Assembly (NCBI RefSeq): GCF_021155775.2
Contig: NC_060234.1
Span: 14,807,871-14,871,870 of the forward strand
DNA: 64,000 nucleotides
Source: Neodiprion pinetum
Taxonomy: Eukaryota > Arthropoda > Insecta > Hymenoptera > Diprionidae
Direction: 5' to 3'
The notes under the pieces are model-generated. The model searched no databases, was not told the origin of the DNA, and saw only the letters and a program-made list of their open reading frames with translations. Shown in pieces: positions 9,965 to 22,630 of this stretch. A program made the position numbers and the translations under genes. Every line of letters starts with the position of its first letter. The stretch's first letter is position 1.

Positions 9965-12715
9965 TCACATTGTCCGATAGTTGCTGCGGTCTAGCTTATT
10001 TTCGTTTTCATATATCATTCTAGCTTCTATTTACACCCAAGCATCTGGGACCCCTTTACACTCAAGTATTTTATTACAAAGTTCATCCAGGTACAAAATC
10101 TAGTTGCCAGACAATTTCTAAATAAATTTATTTCCAATGTCATCCACCCATGGAGATTCGCATTTTTTACATTTTTGCAAAGTTACAGTTTAATGTCAAG
10201 ATATTTGCTATGAATGCTTTTCGTTTCTGCTATAGACATGACTTCTTTTAGTGGATAGATAGTCTCGAAAAACTTATAACATCTGGTTAAGCTAATATGA
10301 TTTTCATGTGGAATCACATGTCAATTCGTCAAAGAGATATATCAAAATGAATTCGACCATACTTGGCCTTTAGAAAATCCTTGTTTCGTTTGTTTCTAAT
10401 TTATTCGCAAACAATGCGGAAGCAATTGATTGAAATAATGAAGTAACAAGGAGTAAATAAGGAGCAATTTAGAGCTTATCCTGTTTCGGTGGATTAACGA
10501 ACGTATTGTCACCAACATTGGTACATATATGGCGCCATTTTACTCGAAAAGTTACCGACTTGCGGTACCAGCAACAATTTTTTTGGATTTTCTCAAAAAC
10601 CATGAGGGAGCAAATAATAAAAATTACGGAGCAATTAACAGCAATTGAGGAGCAATTAAGCGGTACACAAATTTCCCGGAAATTCTAAGATTCTCCAAAA
10701 TTCGCGAACACACGGCCGCTGCCCGACATGCATTTTCTTTTTTTTATTTTCTTAAAAACCGCGTGTGAGTAAATAATAGAAAATAGAGAGCAATTAAGAG
10801 CAAATTGGGAGCAATTTTTGGACATAAATATTATCAAAAATTCGAAGGTCGCAGGCCAACTTCACATAGGTAACTAGAGAGATGGTACGGCTGCAAATAA
10901 ATTCCTGGTGTCACATGAGAAATGTCAAAGCCTTTTCCTCAAAATAGGAGAAACAAAAAAAGAGAAGAGGCAAAAGAAAATCGAAGTACAGAAGATAATT
11001 AAGAGATTATACTGAACAACTGCTATAACTGAATAGAATCGCCGAAGAGTACAATGCTGAGCTGAGTGAGAGACAAAGAGATACGTGTGAAACGTAGAGC
11101 TGTCGGCGACAAACTAGGTTGACGTAATCGGCGATCGTGATGATCACGGTGAATTCGCCGATGCTTCACATGGCCCCTCGCTGTGGGATCAGTCTGATAA
11201 ACCACGTGTCAATTTTTGGGATTCTTCTTTTTGCGGTAGTCTCTTAAGTAAGGTGAAGTACGATGTAATATTATCTTGTGTAAAGGGATGAATTGTGGCA
11301 CGCTGAGGAGAAGAAATTGCTCAGACGTTATGCTGCTTAAACTCCCTGTACGATCGGGTCCCTGTAGATCGCGCCTGCGGTCACTACAACAGAAACCTCG
11401 CGCTGGGTGTCTATAAGCACTTGGGTGATCATGTCCTAGTTGTCCAAAACACATCATGGTTTGCCATGATAGCTTGTCCCTCACTGCGTCAGCTGGGTAA
11501 TGCATCGTCTAGTGAATAGTTGAAGTGGTAAATCGACACCAGACCAATTAGTCGTCGGTGGCGGGAGGCTGCTGCTGTACTTTGACACGCTGTCATGTAC
11601 GCCATCACCTGGTCATCTAGCGACAGTGACGCATGTTAATATAATTCGGCACCTGGCCGAGAAGACATCTCTATTCGGAATCTGTCCCAATTTCATACGT
11701 GGCTCTGTACACGGAACGTGAAGAGGCATTTATTTTCTCGTTGGAGTGGTGTACTGTTTATCTATATGACCTTTGGTATTTTCGGAAGAATGTTCCAGGT
11801 TCTTGTTCTACCCCGTTGCGGGAGTGGTTCGCATTGACGATATTTTGCGATAGTTGTCCTCGTCAGTGATGTTTGATGCACACGCTATAGCGCATTACAT
11901 AGATTTGCTGCGTTTAGTAACACTGATAACAGATTGATGCAAAAAAACAGTGTTGCAGTACATCTTGATATTTTTTTTAGGAACATGTAAAATATGTACA
12001 ATAAATATTTAATGCTATGTGGGTTTAATTCAACTGTCATTTGTTCTTCCTGATTAGTTGTGCAAACAAAATAAAAGTGTTGGTATTCTGACTGAGCCCT
12101 CTGAATTTGACCTGCTTTCGTCAAATGACCTGAAGGCCAAAAAATCTATAAATTATAACTTGTTGAATTACACTTTCCTTTACACGTGTTCAAAATCATA
12201 GCTTGTGACTCGTGCCAATGGGCTATATATGCTATGGGCTTATGCTACATTCACACTAGTACTCGCCTTTGACTCATGCTGTTTAATATCACACTCATCA
12301 AACATCATCCGCATTCCGCACCTATAAAATATTGTACTATTCACGTCCATACATAAATCTGTGTGCGTTGGTTCTATGAACAGAATAGTCAATGTGGAAT
12401 AGAGGGTCATCCAATTTCTGATACAAAATATTCTTCACGTTTTTCTTCTGCACGTAGCTGTTTCAACGCACATACCAGGTAAACATCAGTTGAAGTTTTT
12501 CCACGCGGCGTTTGGTGTGAAAAATCTAAAGTTCTGCTTAAGTGCTGTATCAGTTAAGCTGGTGTTAAAATTTTTATTCTTTCAACATAGGTTTTTCATG
12601 TAATAGAAAGCAACGCAGACGATAACTTTCATGCGATCTCAACATATAAAGAACTTTCATGTTCCGAGCGATCAAAAAATGGAAATTTGAAATGCAATGG
12701 TTCAACGTTTCGTAG
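9965..12715. other. Intronic or intergenic sequence without supported genes
   Basis: 10440-10850 has two diverged copies of an A/T-rich segment dense in GGAGCAAT motifs. An open frame at 11209-11505 (minus) has no recognisable domain. The rest is AT-rich. Because a host receptor exon follows, some of this may be intron of that gene. Confidence 0.45.
10571..10846 (+). repeat. Diverged tandem repeat with GGAGCAATT motifs
   Basis: Segments around 10571-10690 and 10731-10846 share the order T-run, TTTTCT(C/T)AAAAACC, AGCAAATAAT-like stretch, then several GAGCAATTAA words. They are strongly diverged. Confidence 0.45.
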
Positions 12716-12951
12716 GTGACTTGGAAAGATTGAGACGATACTGGATGACGGGAACTTGCAAACCCGGAAAGGAAGTTCAAAAGAGCAGTGATCCTCTAGC
12801 CCTGGAACAGTTCCTGAGCGCGTTTCTTCTCCTTATGTGTGGAATTCTATTGGCAGCATTGTTACTTTTACTGGAGCACCTCTATTTTAAATATGTTCGG
12901 CATCATTTGGCGAAAAGTGATAGAGGTGGTTGCTGTGCTCTTGTGAGTTTG
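12716..12951 (+). CDS. Nmdar2: Exon of an NMDA-type ionotropic glutamate receptor (last membrane segment)
   Basis: A splice acceptor (TTTCGTAG, ending 12715) precedes an open phase that encodes LERLRRYW, a GTC cysteine motif, then DPLALEQFLSAFLLL and a long hydrophobic helix (GILLAALLLLLEHLYF) followed by a basic stretch and GGCCALVSL. The exon ends at 12951, directly before GTAAGTAAG, a strong donor. Pattern and wording match the end of the ligand-binding domain, the M4 helix and the start of the cytoplasmic tail of insect NMDA receptor subunit 2. The protein is a glutamate-gated cation channel at synapses. I found no neighbouring exon, so introns must be long or the exon isolated. It is the only clear host exon here. 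Confidence 0.75.
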
Positions 12952-14385
12952 GTAAGTAAGATTGATTCAAGCTTTATCCCATGGTGCAATTTGTTCATAC
13001 TCTAACTCACCTACACACTCACTCGCCTATGCATTCATCTGTCTATTCTTTCATCTACCCATACATCTAGCAATTATTGGCGTCCGTCGATAAGAGAATC
13101 ACCTTACGGTTCGTGCACAGACCATCAATAGGTTATAATTGCGTTGCTTCTGCAGTATATTTTGATAAAAATGATGTGACCTGAATATTTCACTACATGC
13201 CTGTTGGCATGGGTAATCAGTACAAAACATTTGTGAATTAATGTATAAATCATAGAAATGGAAAATCACGGATGTGTCCCACGCGTTGTGGGACGTAATA
13301 CTCAGAGTTAAAAGCTTGAAAAAACTCAACTGAAGTACTGATCAACAAAACCTGATGAAGGATCGAAGTTGCTGCTAAAATTTGAGACGAAAAAACTAGG
13401 TCTTCGAATTATATACACAGATTCTGTCAAAAGTTGTGAAGGTGTCTCATCAGCCCAAAATATAGAACCTCTGATGCACGGAACCATCAGATGGGCTGTC
13501 CGTCGCGCGATACGAGACTCGTTATATTACAACTTGGCAACTGCGTGCATGTTTGCTTGCAGATGAGCCGACGTAGCACTCACTTCACGGACTTGGACCT
13601 CGGTGCTTTGCAACAATTGTACCTCACTATTTCGTGGACGTTATTACCTAACTCATTGAAACCTTTAGAATACTACAGATCAATTAAAGCCTATCTCATT
13701 CTAGTGTTCTGGGTATCACAATCTTGAAAATCATGCCGTAGATTTTACGGTCGATCTATCCAAGAAAAACTTTGTGTAACTTAGCTATAAATATAACCAA
13801 AACTGTCAAATGAGCATCATTTGCATCAAAAACAATTGAAACGTTAGAAGATGCTGCCAAGTACAATAGTAGATCGTATACCATGAAGAAAAAGTCAATC
13901 GTTTTACACTGGGCATAAGATTTTAATATGAGTCGTAGGCAAGCGCGTGTGCCCTGGGGTCTAGGGGCGTAGCTCCTGGTGAGAGCTCAGGGGGCAAAGC
14001 ACCGGCTGTGTGATTCAGGGAAGGGGGAGGGCTTTAACATATTTTTAAGAGCGCGCAGTCTATCGCTATCCCCTAAAAGCACCGATGGTGAAAAAACCTT
14101 ACACCAAGTACATTGAAGTTAAAATGACCAACAAAGTCTCTTTGCAACTCAGAAAACACCAAACTAATGTTGCACATTCAAATAATTACCATCAATACCC
14201 TTTCGGCAAAAAATAGAGAAATCATAATTTTCATTTTCAAGTATATAACGTTTTCGCAAAAAGAAAGAAACAGCACTGAAGTTACAGAATTTCGGACGAA
14301 TGAAAAAATTCGGGGTTGGTTGTACTTGGCAGACTTTTTGACAGACTGAAGAATATAAGAATGATTGCAAGTATGGTACGCCAGC
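12952..14385. other. Probable intron; no supported gene
   Basis: Follows the receptor exon. No next exon was recognised. Around 13930-14040 is a GC-rich tract (GGGGTCTAGGGGCGTAGCTC) that resembles the GC-rich tract at 50260-50325 in style; it may be a short interspersed element, but boundaries are unclear. Confidence 0.4.
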
Positions 14386-14614
14386 TGTAAGGTGGCGCTA
14401 CTATCCGGGGCGACGGTGACGCCAGTTACGCGTCTTAAATAAGAGACGTAGAGGAGGGGGGAACCGGACGGACAGAGCTCATGAGTCCGCGGCGGAGTCG
14501 GGACATATGCCCATATGAATTTCCCTTTTTACCGATAATAAACGCTTGTGAACTCATAGACCATTTGTGGCCCAGTTTATTTGTTCACCCATCCTCTTAC
14601 AAGAAGCTCTTACA
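14386..14614 (+). repeat. Candidate solo LTR
   Basis: The stretch starts TGTAAGGTGG and ends CTCTTACA, giving TG...CA ends with a short inverted TGTAAG/CTTACA. It contains TTAAATAAGAG near 14435 and an AATAAA near 14540. No matching target duplication is visible and an alternative end lies at 14601, so this is tentative. Confidence 0.3.
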
Positions 14615-15008
14615 ATGAACCACTTTTACGTTCTGAGACGAACGGTTCGAGAGATCTTCAATTCGCTGCGTGATTCAGATTCAAATTCAATTCACAAACC
14701 ATGCGATGTCCATGCGGGCGAACTTTGATGTTCAGTTTGTTCTGGTTTCTCATTCAGCTCGCCTCTATCTGTGAATTCGGTTATTTCCAGTCGTGTTAAC
14801 TATCACTATGCGTAATTGAAATAATTCTCTTCGCATGATACTTCAATTTAAAATACACATTTATTAACAAATAACAAATTCTTCTCTATTAATTCTTGGC
14901 GTTAGGTTGTGAAAAAGTTTTATTCACTCGTAAGGTTGCATGGCAATTTAGAACGGTATTTCAATATCCCGGAATATCTTGGTGCCAATACCAAAACGGG
15001 GTACGTTA

Positions 15009-15109
15009 CGTTTTGGCGCCACCGTTTTGGCACCGGCCGTTTGGGCGCCGGATGTTTTGGCGCCGAACGATTGGCCACCAGATATTCAGGTACAGGACGT
15101 TTGGGCTCA
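15009..15109 (+). repeat. 15-bp-period minisatellite, GTTTTGGCGCC family
   Basis: Successive units of 14-15 bp vary around GTTTTGGCGCC plus four bases. Translated on the plus strand this gives a five-residue period (RFGTG, RLGAG, CFGAE ...), and on the minus strand a PKRPxP-like period. A short related patch lies near 61280-61315. Probably non-coding, since no homologous protein is recognised. Confidence 0.6.
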
Positions 15110-15523
15110 CGAAAATTAAAGCGAAAAAACCAGATTAACAAATATTTATGGAATATAGTTTACGGTTGAAAGTATCACATGTATAGTTGGAATGGGGTTT
15201 ATGATTTAATACAGAGAACACATAGGTATGAAAAAGCTAACAGAAAATAGTGTGATGGTCAAAAGCATTGCAGAAAACTCAAATTAAATACATCATTCAC
15301 AGTTTAGAACACCGATTTGAAAAGCTTAACGACAAAATGGTGTAAGCATTAGAAAAAGCTACAACTAAATATACTCTCTGAACATATTTACTGATTGTTA
15401 GTGATTTTGGTATACTTATAACTGCCATCAGTAATCCTCCACTGATTCGAATTTAGAGAGTAAATAATCGACAGTTTTGAATGTACTTCAACAAACCCAA
15501 CAAAAATCAAATAAGTCAATTAA
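15110..15523. other. Unassigned AT-rich sequence
   Basis: No gene, repeat or motif recognised. Confidence 0.5.
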
Positions 15524-16625
15524 TCAAAAAGTTTTGTGCGATGCCTGTCTGGAGGGGGGGGCGGGGGGGGGTGGTGGTGGTATTGTCCTCCAGAATTCAG
15601 CGTAATACGTATCCCTGCTTTTTTGGACGATTCGTGGTCCATCTATGAATTTCAAAATTAACGGATGTTCAACATCTAGCTCTCTTTGCAGACTTCGATG
15701 CGCTGCTTTCGCAAAATTGTTTGTCCTGTTTTGCCCTAACAAAACTCTATTATACACGGACCAAATTTTGGGCGCAAGTAAAGGGTCCGAATGTGTTCCA
15801 TTACGTTGTAGGTGGCCTGTGTAATTATCCTGTACAACAGTATTCACATATGTAAAAGCCATATTATTAATCGGAGAAAAGAGATGATAAAACCATGAAT
15901 AAAAGTCAAACGAATATTTCAACGAATCACTCCCAACTAGTCGGCGAATTTTCGTAGCATACAGTTGAGTAGAACTAAATTTTATGAAGAGAATGAACGT
16001 TAGTAAACAACCAAGATTACATATGCCAGTAGCAAAGGTTCAGAACTATACTAAATATGATATAGTATTCATACCTCGAAGCACTCCAAAATTCTCTGTA
16101 AGGTTATAGGAAGGTGATCGTACAGCCGCATTACTGCTTGGTGTAGATTTTCTATCGGCACAAATGCAAGAGCGACGATCATACCCGCTTTCAGCGCATA
16201 TTCAGGATCACTGCTATTTTGTGAAAATGAGTGTTCCTTGAAGAATTTCCTTTGAATATTTTGGGACAGATGAAATAAGCAGCCCCGGATTTCCGCCTCG
16301 GGATATTGCTTAGCAATGCTGTACAATATCGTCATTGTATAATCCAAATTAATCTGATAAAATTACGTTTTCTTAATTGACCGATCACCAAGACTCTATA
16401 ATATAATCCAAATTAATGTTTTCGGGTTTGAAATCTGACCAAACGGATTTCATTTGGATAAAAAGCCTGCAGTACGTTTCTTGCCTCTTATGAGGATGCA
16501 GGGCATACAAAACAGGGAAAATATATCCGTCTCGCTCCGCTAGGATAGCAAACACTTGCGTAAATGATGGTGGCGATAATTTAAAGGTATCATCTATATA
16601 TATTGGAACGTTTCGAGTTTTCTCG
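15524..16625 (-). pseudogene. MULE transposase relic
   Basis: Read on the minus strand, three blocks follow the order of MULE transposases: a DDE-domain start (YIDDTFKLSP, FPVLYALHPH, around 16440-16615), a middle block (AEIRGCLFHLSQNIQRKF and LAFVPIENL, 16069-16347) and a C-terminal block (IWSVYNRVLLGQNRTNNFA, 15700-15780). The first and middle blocks are interrupted at 16354-16401 by a small inserted sequence flanked by a 16-bp duplication. The far C-terminus degenerates into a poly-Pro run. No terminal inverted repeats were found, so this is a decayed fragment. A FLYWCH-type fragment of similar kind lies at 59276-59668. Confidence 0.8.
16338..16417 (+). mobile_element. 48-bp 5'-truncated retroposon scrap with 16-bp target duplication
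   Basis: TATAATCCAAATTAAT occurs at 16338-16353 and again at 16402-16417. Between them, 16354-16401 ends with GACCGATCACCAAGACTC followed by TATAATA. The same end, on the minus strand, lies at about 56583-56630, so this looks like the 3' tip of that retroelement, inserted by target-primed reverse transcription. Confidence 0.7.
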
Positions 16626-18059
16626 AGCGCTGAATATCACGATTTGTCTGCACGTGATATGAAATAATTCATTGATTGTGTCTAAACTCGATTATTTGGT
16701 TATTTTACGAATTTATTTTCTCGTAAGGAGAAAAACAGGATTCTGTCTCTGGACTCGGAAGGAAGGTGGAGAATTTATTTATTAATTATTTAATGAGTTC
16801 CTGGAAGAGGTGACTGTAGTTTGACCCTTAATGGTTTATTCTGAGATAGCCTCAGCTGGTGTTTCATCACTCTCATAAGGCGTAGCTCGAGTGGAATAAG
16901 CCCATTATCACAGGCCGTACGAACGGTTTTGGGTCAAACTTATTCTGCGATCGTGAAGCGAGGCATAGAATTATCGCAATGAACAGAGGACTCGTGAGGC
17001 GAGAAGTCTGTTTTCACGAAGAAAGATCTGTAGATGAAATAATTTAGTGTCTTGTTCCCGAGAAGCGGGAGACACGAAAAACAAGAGTATTTGTGAATTT
17101 ATGATTATTTATATTGGAATAGTTTACTTGTGTGATCGTTTTACACGTGCAGATATTTGATGAACTCTGACGATTGAAGATCGTCATTCGCGAGTTCTTG
17201 TTTCGCGGTTATAATATCTCGTTTCGCGAAAGGCAAGACGGGATATGAAATACGTGAAAGCGTGGTTATCTGAAGGACGGCAATTATACGCAATTATACC
17301 ATTACCTGCATCAAGACGGCCTGACGCAATGCAGGTAGCTCCTTGCAGGTTCAGGGGTCCTACCTAAGGCTTAAAGGATTCTGTGACGAACACCGTATCT
17401 GAGTTTCAACATCAGACGTAATGCTGGGCTTCACCCAGACACGGCTCCCTAATACCTGAAGACTTTATCGAAAAAACGGAATTTGTTATCTACGTTGAAT
17501 AGCCTCCTTCAGTTGAGAGTGGTAGTCGAGGTTGCTTGGAGTAATGCGTCCCTGCCTCGTGGTCGGTAACTCGTGTCGACTACAAGTTCCTCGTTGAGAA
17601 GTGGTGATCCGGCGAACGGATGTTTGAATGTGTCCGTATTCGTACAGATTAACTGACCTACTGCTTGTTCTGTGACGATAGACGATAGATGTCGAGATTT
17701 TTTTTTTTCAAAAAGTTCTTTATTCATTAGATGTTGATCACAAAAGTGTTTATAGCTTTTGCACTTTGCGTAATCTTTTGCTATTCCTATTCCTAAGAAC
17801 TTAACTAGTATGTTTTCATTTGGGCTTTGCTTGTACATTTTTCTTTTGTTTTAATGCTGTGTTGCATACTGATATGGTTTTTTGGGGTGAAATTTAAAAA
17901 AATCCCGTTTTGTCATGTTTTATGATTTCCTACTTACTAGCTTACAGCTTATTTATCTATTTCCATTATTTGCTTTATGTACATTATCTTAGTGCAGCAA
18001 AAAGTGATGCGGTAGTTTGTGTTTTATTTTAAATAGGGCTATCTCTGTGTGTTTGGCAT
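16626..18059. other. Unassigned sequence, in part possible LINE 3' part
   Basis: An open frame at 17509-17838 (minus) carries no domain I recognise. It lies downstream of a LINE relic and may be degraded 3' sequence of that element. The rest, including 17290-17460, is unassigned. Confidence 0.4.
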
Positions 18060-19510
18060 CGTGAGGATATCATTTATACATATAGTATAGGAAGAGCACC
18101 GGGACTAGTGTTGAGCCCTGTGGTACTCCTGCTGCGATGGTTTGCAGCGTGGACACTTTGCCGTTGGCAATGACTGCGAATGTTCTATTTCTGAGATATT
18201 GCTGGATGACTTTGACTAGATATGATGGAATGTTTAGGCTGTTTAGTTTATATATAAGTTCTTCATGCCAAACAGTGTCAAATGCTTTTTAGATATCCAG
18301 TAGCGCTACTGCTGTTAATTTATTTATGTTAAAGTTATTACTAATATGGTTCGTTAGCCTGGCAAGTTGTTGTACAGTGTTATGATCTTCGCGCAAGCCA
18401 AATTGCTCGGGGACTAATTGTTTGTTTGTTTTTTCGTGGATTTTTAATCGGTTTAAGATGATGGATTCGAAGATTTTACTCATTGTTGGGAGGAGGCTGA
18501 CTGGATGGTAGTTTTATGGAAAAAATTTATCTTTACCAGGTTTTTGAAATGCTAGGACATTCGCGTGCTTCCATTTTGGCGGGAAGTATGATAATTTGAA
18601 ACTACTGTTAATAATATTCGCGAGCTGTACCAGCGCTTTGCGTGACAGATGTTTAAGTTCAATGTTTTGTATTCCGTTCATGCCCGGTGCTTTTTTTGGT
18701 AATGTTTTTTTGATTGCTTGAGCAATTTCTTTCGGTGATGTAAAACTTATATTATTAATAGGGATTTCGTAATCTATAATTTCTCAATGTTTTGCGTTAA
18801 CTATACGATAATGTTTATCACAGCCCATATTTTTGGTGAGGTGGTGGACTTTCACGAAACTTTCTGCGAGTGCATTTGCTTTTTCTTCGTCACTCATTGC
18901 TAGGCCTCTAATTCCATGGAGAGTTGGAATAACATTAGCAGTTTGTTTAGTGAAGGCTTTTGCCATTTTCCATATCGAGTTGTCCTTGATATTTAGACTT
19001 TTAAGTTTTGTTTCCCACTCCTTGATTGTATGCTCTTTTATCTCTTTTTTAATTTTAGCTGAGAGTTTGTTTCTAACAATCCTGTACACATCTCTACCCG
19101 TAGTTTGGAACATTTGACGTGCTTTATTTCTAACCTTTATCCAGGTACTGATTTCTTTTGGCAACGTAAGCGCTGTGTTTATGGATTTATTTTTAGGGAT
19201 AGATATTTCCATTGCTTTAGTGATTACGTCAGTGAGACCGTCTACAAGTCATCGATGTCCGCTTTGGTTGTTAAATTTTAAGTTAGTTCGATATTTTCAT
19301 TTAGGAATGTGTTGACTTGTCCCAATTTGCTTTTTCATAGTTGAAAATTTTTTTATCCATTTTCTCTATTGTGGTATCGTTAATCGTAACTATGACTGGC
19401 AGGTGATCGGAGTCAAGGTCATTTAGGTTTCAATACTGATGTATTGACGTTTTTTATTAATGCAAAATCAACTACACTCGGGAGTGCATTATTGTATTGG
19501 TAGAGTGTGT
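18060..19510 (-). pseudogene. Jockey-like LINE ORF2 relic (endonuclease end and reverse transcriptase)
   Basis: On the minus strand: an endonuclease tail with LPSVVDFALIKNV (19441-19500) and SDHLPVIVTIND around 19380-19425; a linker domain (18784-19212, with TWIKVRNKARQMF and NSIWKMAKAFT); then RT blocks SKIFESIILNRL, VPEQFGLREDHNT, a KAFDTVWHEELIY block after a stop at 18289-18291, and GVPQGSTL near 18110. The catalytic FADD-type block that should follow is missing, so the RT is internally deleted as well as broken by stops and frameshifts. Order and motifs fit the Jockey group. Confidence 0.8.
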
Positions 19511-22024
19511 GTGTGAGTCTGGAGCTAGTATGTGTCACGTGCGTAGCGGTCTCGCGACGACTTAACCCTCTAGATAACCGTAGAGGTTTAAATTTAATTC
19601 TGCGTGGGTAGGTTGGTGATCGTCCTCTACAGGGCAATCCTTGTGAATAGGGTGGAGGATTCATTATTGAAGTTTTAAAAATGATTACGATGGAATGCAA
19701 GCTTTTCAATGATATTAAATGAAATTGGAAAGCAAGAAAATTGGTGACGAGGAAGCTTACAGGAAACGTTCTTAACCTAATGTTTCATTCATCCGTCTAC
19801 TCACTCTTGGGTGGTTTCTACTCACTCTCTCACTTGATTATGATTACACTTATCACTACACGGCTCGACTGAGTTCGTGGCACAGCTTTTGACACTTATT
19901 AAGTAACTTCAAAGACTTACAAGTAAACATAGTTCTGTACCGGCAATGTAACGGCAAAGTAACCGAAAATAACGAGTAACGTTGACCAGAGTGTACATGC
20001 ATCTTACATGTTAGTTAAAATTTCCCACTCATGAGCATTACTCGTTATGTAATATTTTATGTAACCGTTACATTTATGTTATGTTACTTGTTTGCGGTAT
20101 AATGCAACTGCTATGTAACGGTAATGTAACGGTCATGTTACTGAAAGTTACAAGTTATATTACTCGAATATTGCATGCAACTTACGTGTAAGTTGTTATT
20201 TTCTGCTCATACATATTACTTGTAATGTGTTACATTATATACTCTACAACATAGGCCGGGGGGTGGAGAGTTAATAAAGTGACATATATATATTCTATTT
20301 ATGATATATATATATTTTTAGTGCGTTACTATAAGTAAACAGAGAACGTGGGACGTTAATGACGACTAAGTAGTAGGACTAGTCAGTCACGACTGACGAT
20401 AAACACGGAATACGTGTACAGCCGACATATAGGTCACTCACAAATAACATACAGTCCACTGTATTGCTTACATTACAGAGACAATCTATATTGTCTCGCA
20501 ACATAATGTATCATCTTATGTAACCGTCATACCTCCGTTACATTGCTGGTTCATCGTGTAATGAAACTGTATTATATCAAGTAGCACAACAGTTACGTAA
20601 CCGCAATTTCGAAATGTAATATAACAGTGAACCTAGCTGTTACCTATCAGCTGATATAACTGCAATATTACATTAATTTGAACAGTTATTAATTGGTTGA
20701 TATGAATGTGATATTACAAGTACATGAATGGTTAGATAACAGTTTATATAAATGTTTTGTTACATTCACATGTATGTTTACGTAACGATTGAGATAAATT
20801 TAATGTTGTATCAACATTACAGTGTTTTTTATTGTTATGTTACCATAATATTGTGTTTACGTCAAAGAGGCACGTTCCTACAACTTGAAATACAAATAAT
20901 TGTACACTATGGTTAAATTATGATTTTCCACCAAGCTATATTCGGAATTAGCGTCAAAATATGATTAGTTATTGATTATATTCGACCTCATACCTTTTAT
21001 CGTTTTATGAACACCTTTACAGTCTTTTTATAAAATATATTGCTAAATTTTAAAGTATAATTAAGCCATAATGTAATTTTAAATATTTCCTTTCTATTAA
21101 TGGATCTATTAATGCATGAAAAATGATTATTAGTCAACATAATATATATATATGGAAAAGTAATTCTTTATTTTCATAATTCGATGAATTATACATAAAT
21201 GTTTTTTACTTTGCCGATTGACTAGATATATTATTAAACGATATAATTGAAAACACGGCAGTACTACATGCTCTCGTCGTTTTCAATTCGTTTTCTCCTG
21301 ATTTTTTCTTTGGTGCTCAGTGTTATGCCCCGACGTACCGCCTTGGCGTACCTTTTTCAAAATTCCATTTCATTCCATTTCTTTAATTTCTTCAATGCGC
21401 AGATATTATTTCATCAAAATCTCATATTCTATTAACGGCGAGTTCCACCCCTCCTGGCAAAAGTCACGTAGAGACCAACAATGATGTCTTGTATAAGTTT
21501 TGACTTTCTTTTATTTAACTGATACCAAGAACGGAGATAAGGGACTGCTGAATTAGCATCAGCAGCGCTCAGCCTGGAAATATCCCTCTTTTTAAGTTAA
21601 ATCTATGACCAACAACTAGGATAAACCGCTACCTTTGGAACCACCAAATTGAAGTAGATTACTTATTAGGATGTATCAATGAATGTGTGAACATCGTATG
21701 TAAATATCTCTTGCTCATATTTTCAATATGTCACCGACGAGATTGAGAATCGTCGGAACACCGTCGAAGAGCGTGAAGTAACGCTGACCATGTGGATTCG
21801 GGCACCGGGAGGTCGCCCTCGCACCTCATTGGCTAATTACCGTTGTAACTTATTGAAACTGCAGCTCCTTGGACCCCCAGGCCCAAGAAGCATTGTCTTT
21901 CGTCTGTCAAGTCGCGAGGTGCGTGGAAGTCAACCCGTATTAGCCCTTCTTGAGCAATAGTAGCGTTCGGAAAATCTTAGTTGTGGCCGGTATAAAGTCT
22001 CGCGCTAATTCGTCAAATTCGAGC
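19511..22024. other. Unassigned AT-rich sequence with GTAAC/GTTAC-dense region
   Basis: 19920-20870 is unusually dense in GTAAC and GTTAC words in both orientations, with no fixed period. 20285-20320 has ATATATAT tracts. No gene recognised; the short frame at 21247-21435 lacks any domain. Confidence 0.45.
19920..20870. repeat. GTAAC/GTTAC-dense region
   Basis: Many copies of TGTAACGGT, GTTACAT and related words occur in both orientations. A similar style appears at 56200-56580. They may be the internal parts of related non-coding elements; boundaries are not visible. Confidence 0.4.
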
Positions 22025-22264
22025 ATTCAGTTATTATGTTAATATAGAAAGTGTTCTTCCTCTTCGAGACACAACTTGTAAGAATGTCTGTAAGTGTGTT
22101 TACATTTTGGAATCTTACGCTTCTTGATGGGAAGCTCGTAAGACAGTCAATGACCGTCTAATATTGAAATGCGGATATGCATCATCAATATTAATATTAA
22201 TCACGAGGCATTTTTCATTGTTGAAACGTATAATTTTGAAAAACTAGTGATTCGAAAAATTAAC

Positions 22265-22318
22265 GACGGAGCCAGGAATCGAACCTGGTATCTAGCGATG
22301 CTTTACCGGAGCCTTACT
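22265..22318 (-). tRNA. tRNA-like cassette, inverted and 5'-truncated copy
   Basis: Contains the B box GGTTCGATTCC on the minus strand and the same middle region as the direct copies, but is cut off at the foldback junction before the A box. Not a gene. Confidence 0.3.
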
Positions 22319-22630
22319 TCCTGGCTCCGTCGTTAATTTTTCGAATTACCAGTTTTTCAAAATTATACGTTTCAACAATGAAAAATGCCTCGTGATTAAT
22401 ATTAATATTGATGATGCATATCCGCATTTCAATATTAGACGGTCATTGACTGTCTTACGAGCTTCCCATCAAGAAGCGTAAGATTCCAAAATGTAAACAC
22501 ACTTACAGACATTCTTACAAGTTGTGTCTCGAAGAGGAAGAACACTTTCTATATTCACACATACTATCACAGCACGAGAAAACAAATTTGAACTTACTGG
22601 TGATGAGAGGAATTAACGACATCAGAGTCA

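Noticed and set aside
11209..11505. 98-codon frame as a host gene
   Set aside because: No domain, no splice signals noticed, and the composition is not protein-like.
14909..15169. Glycine-rich protein gene
   Set aside because: The repeats come from a 15-bp minisatellite and both strands are open, which is expected from its composition.
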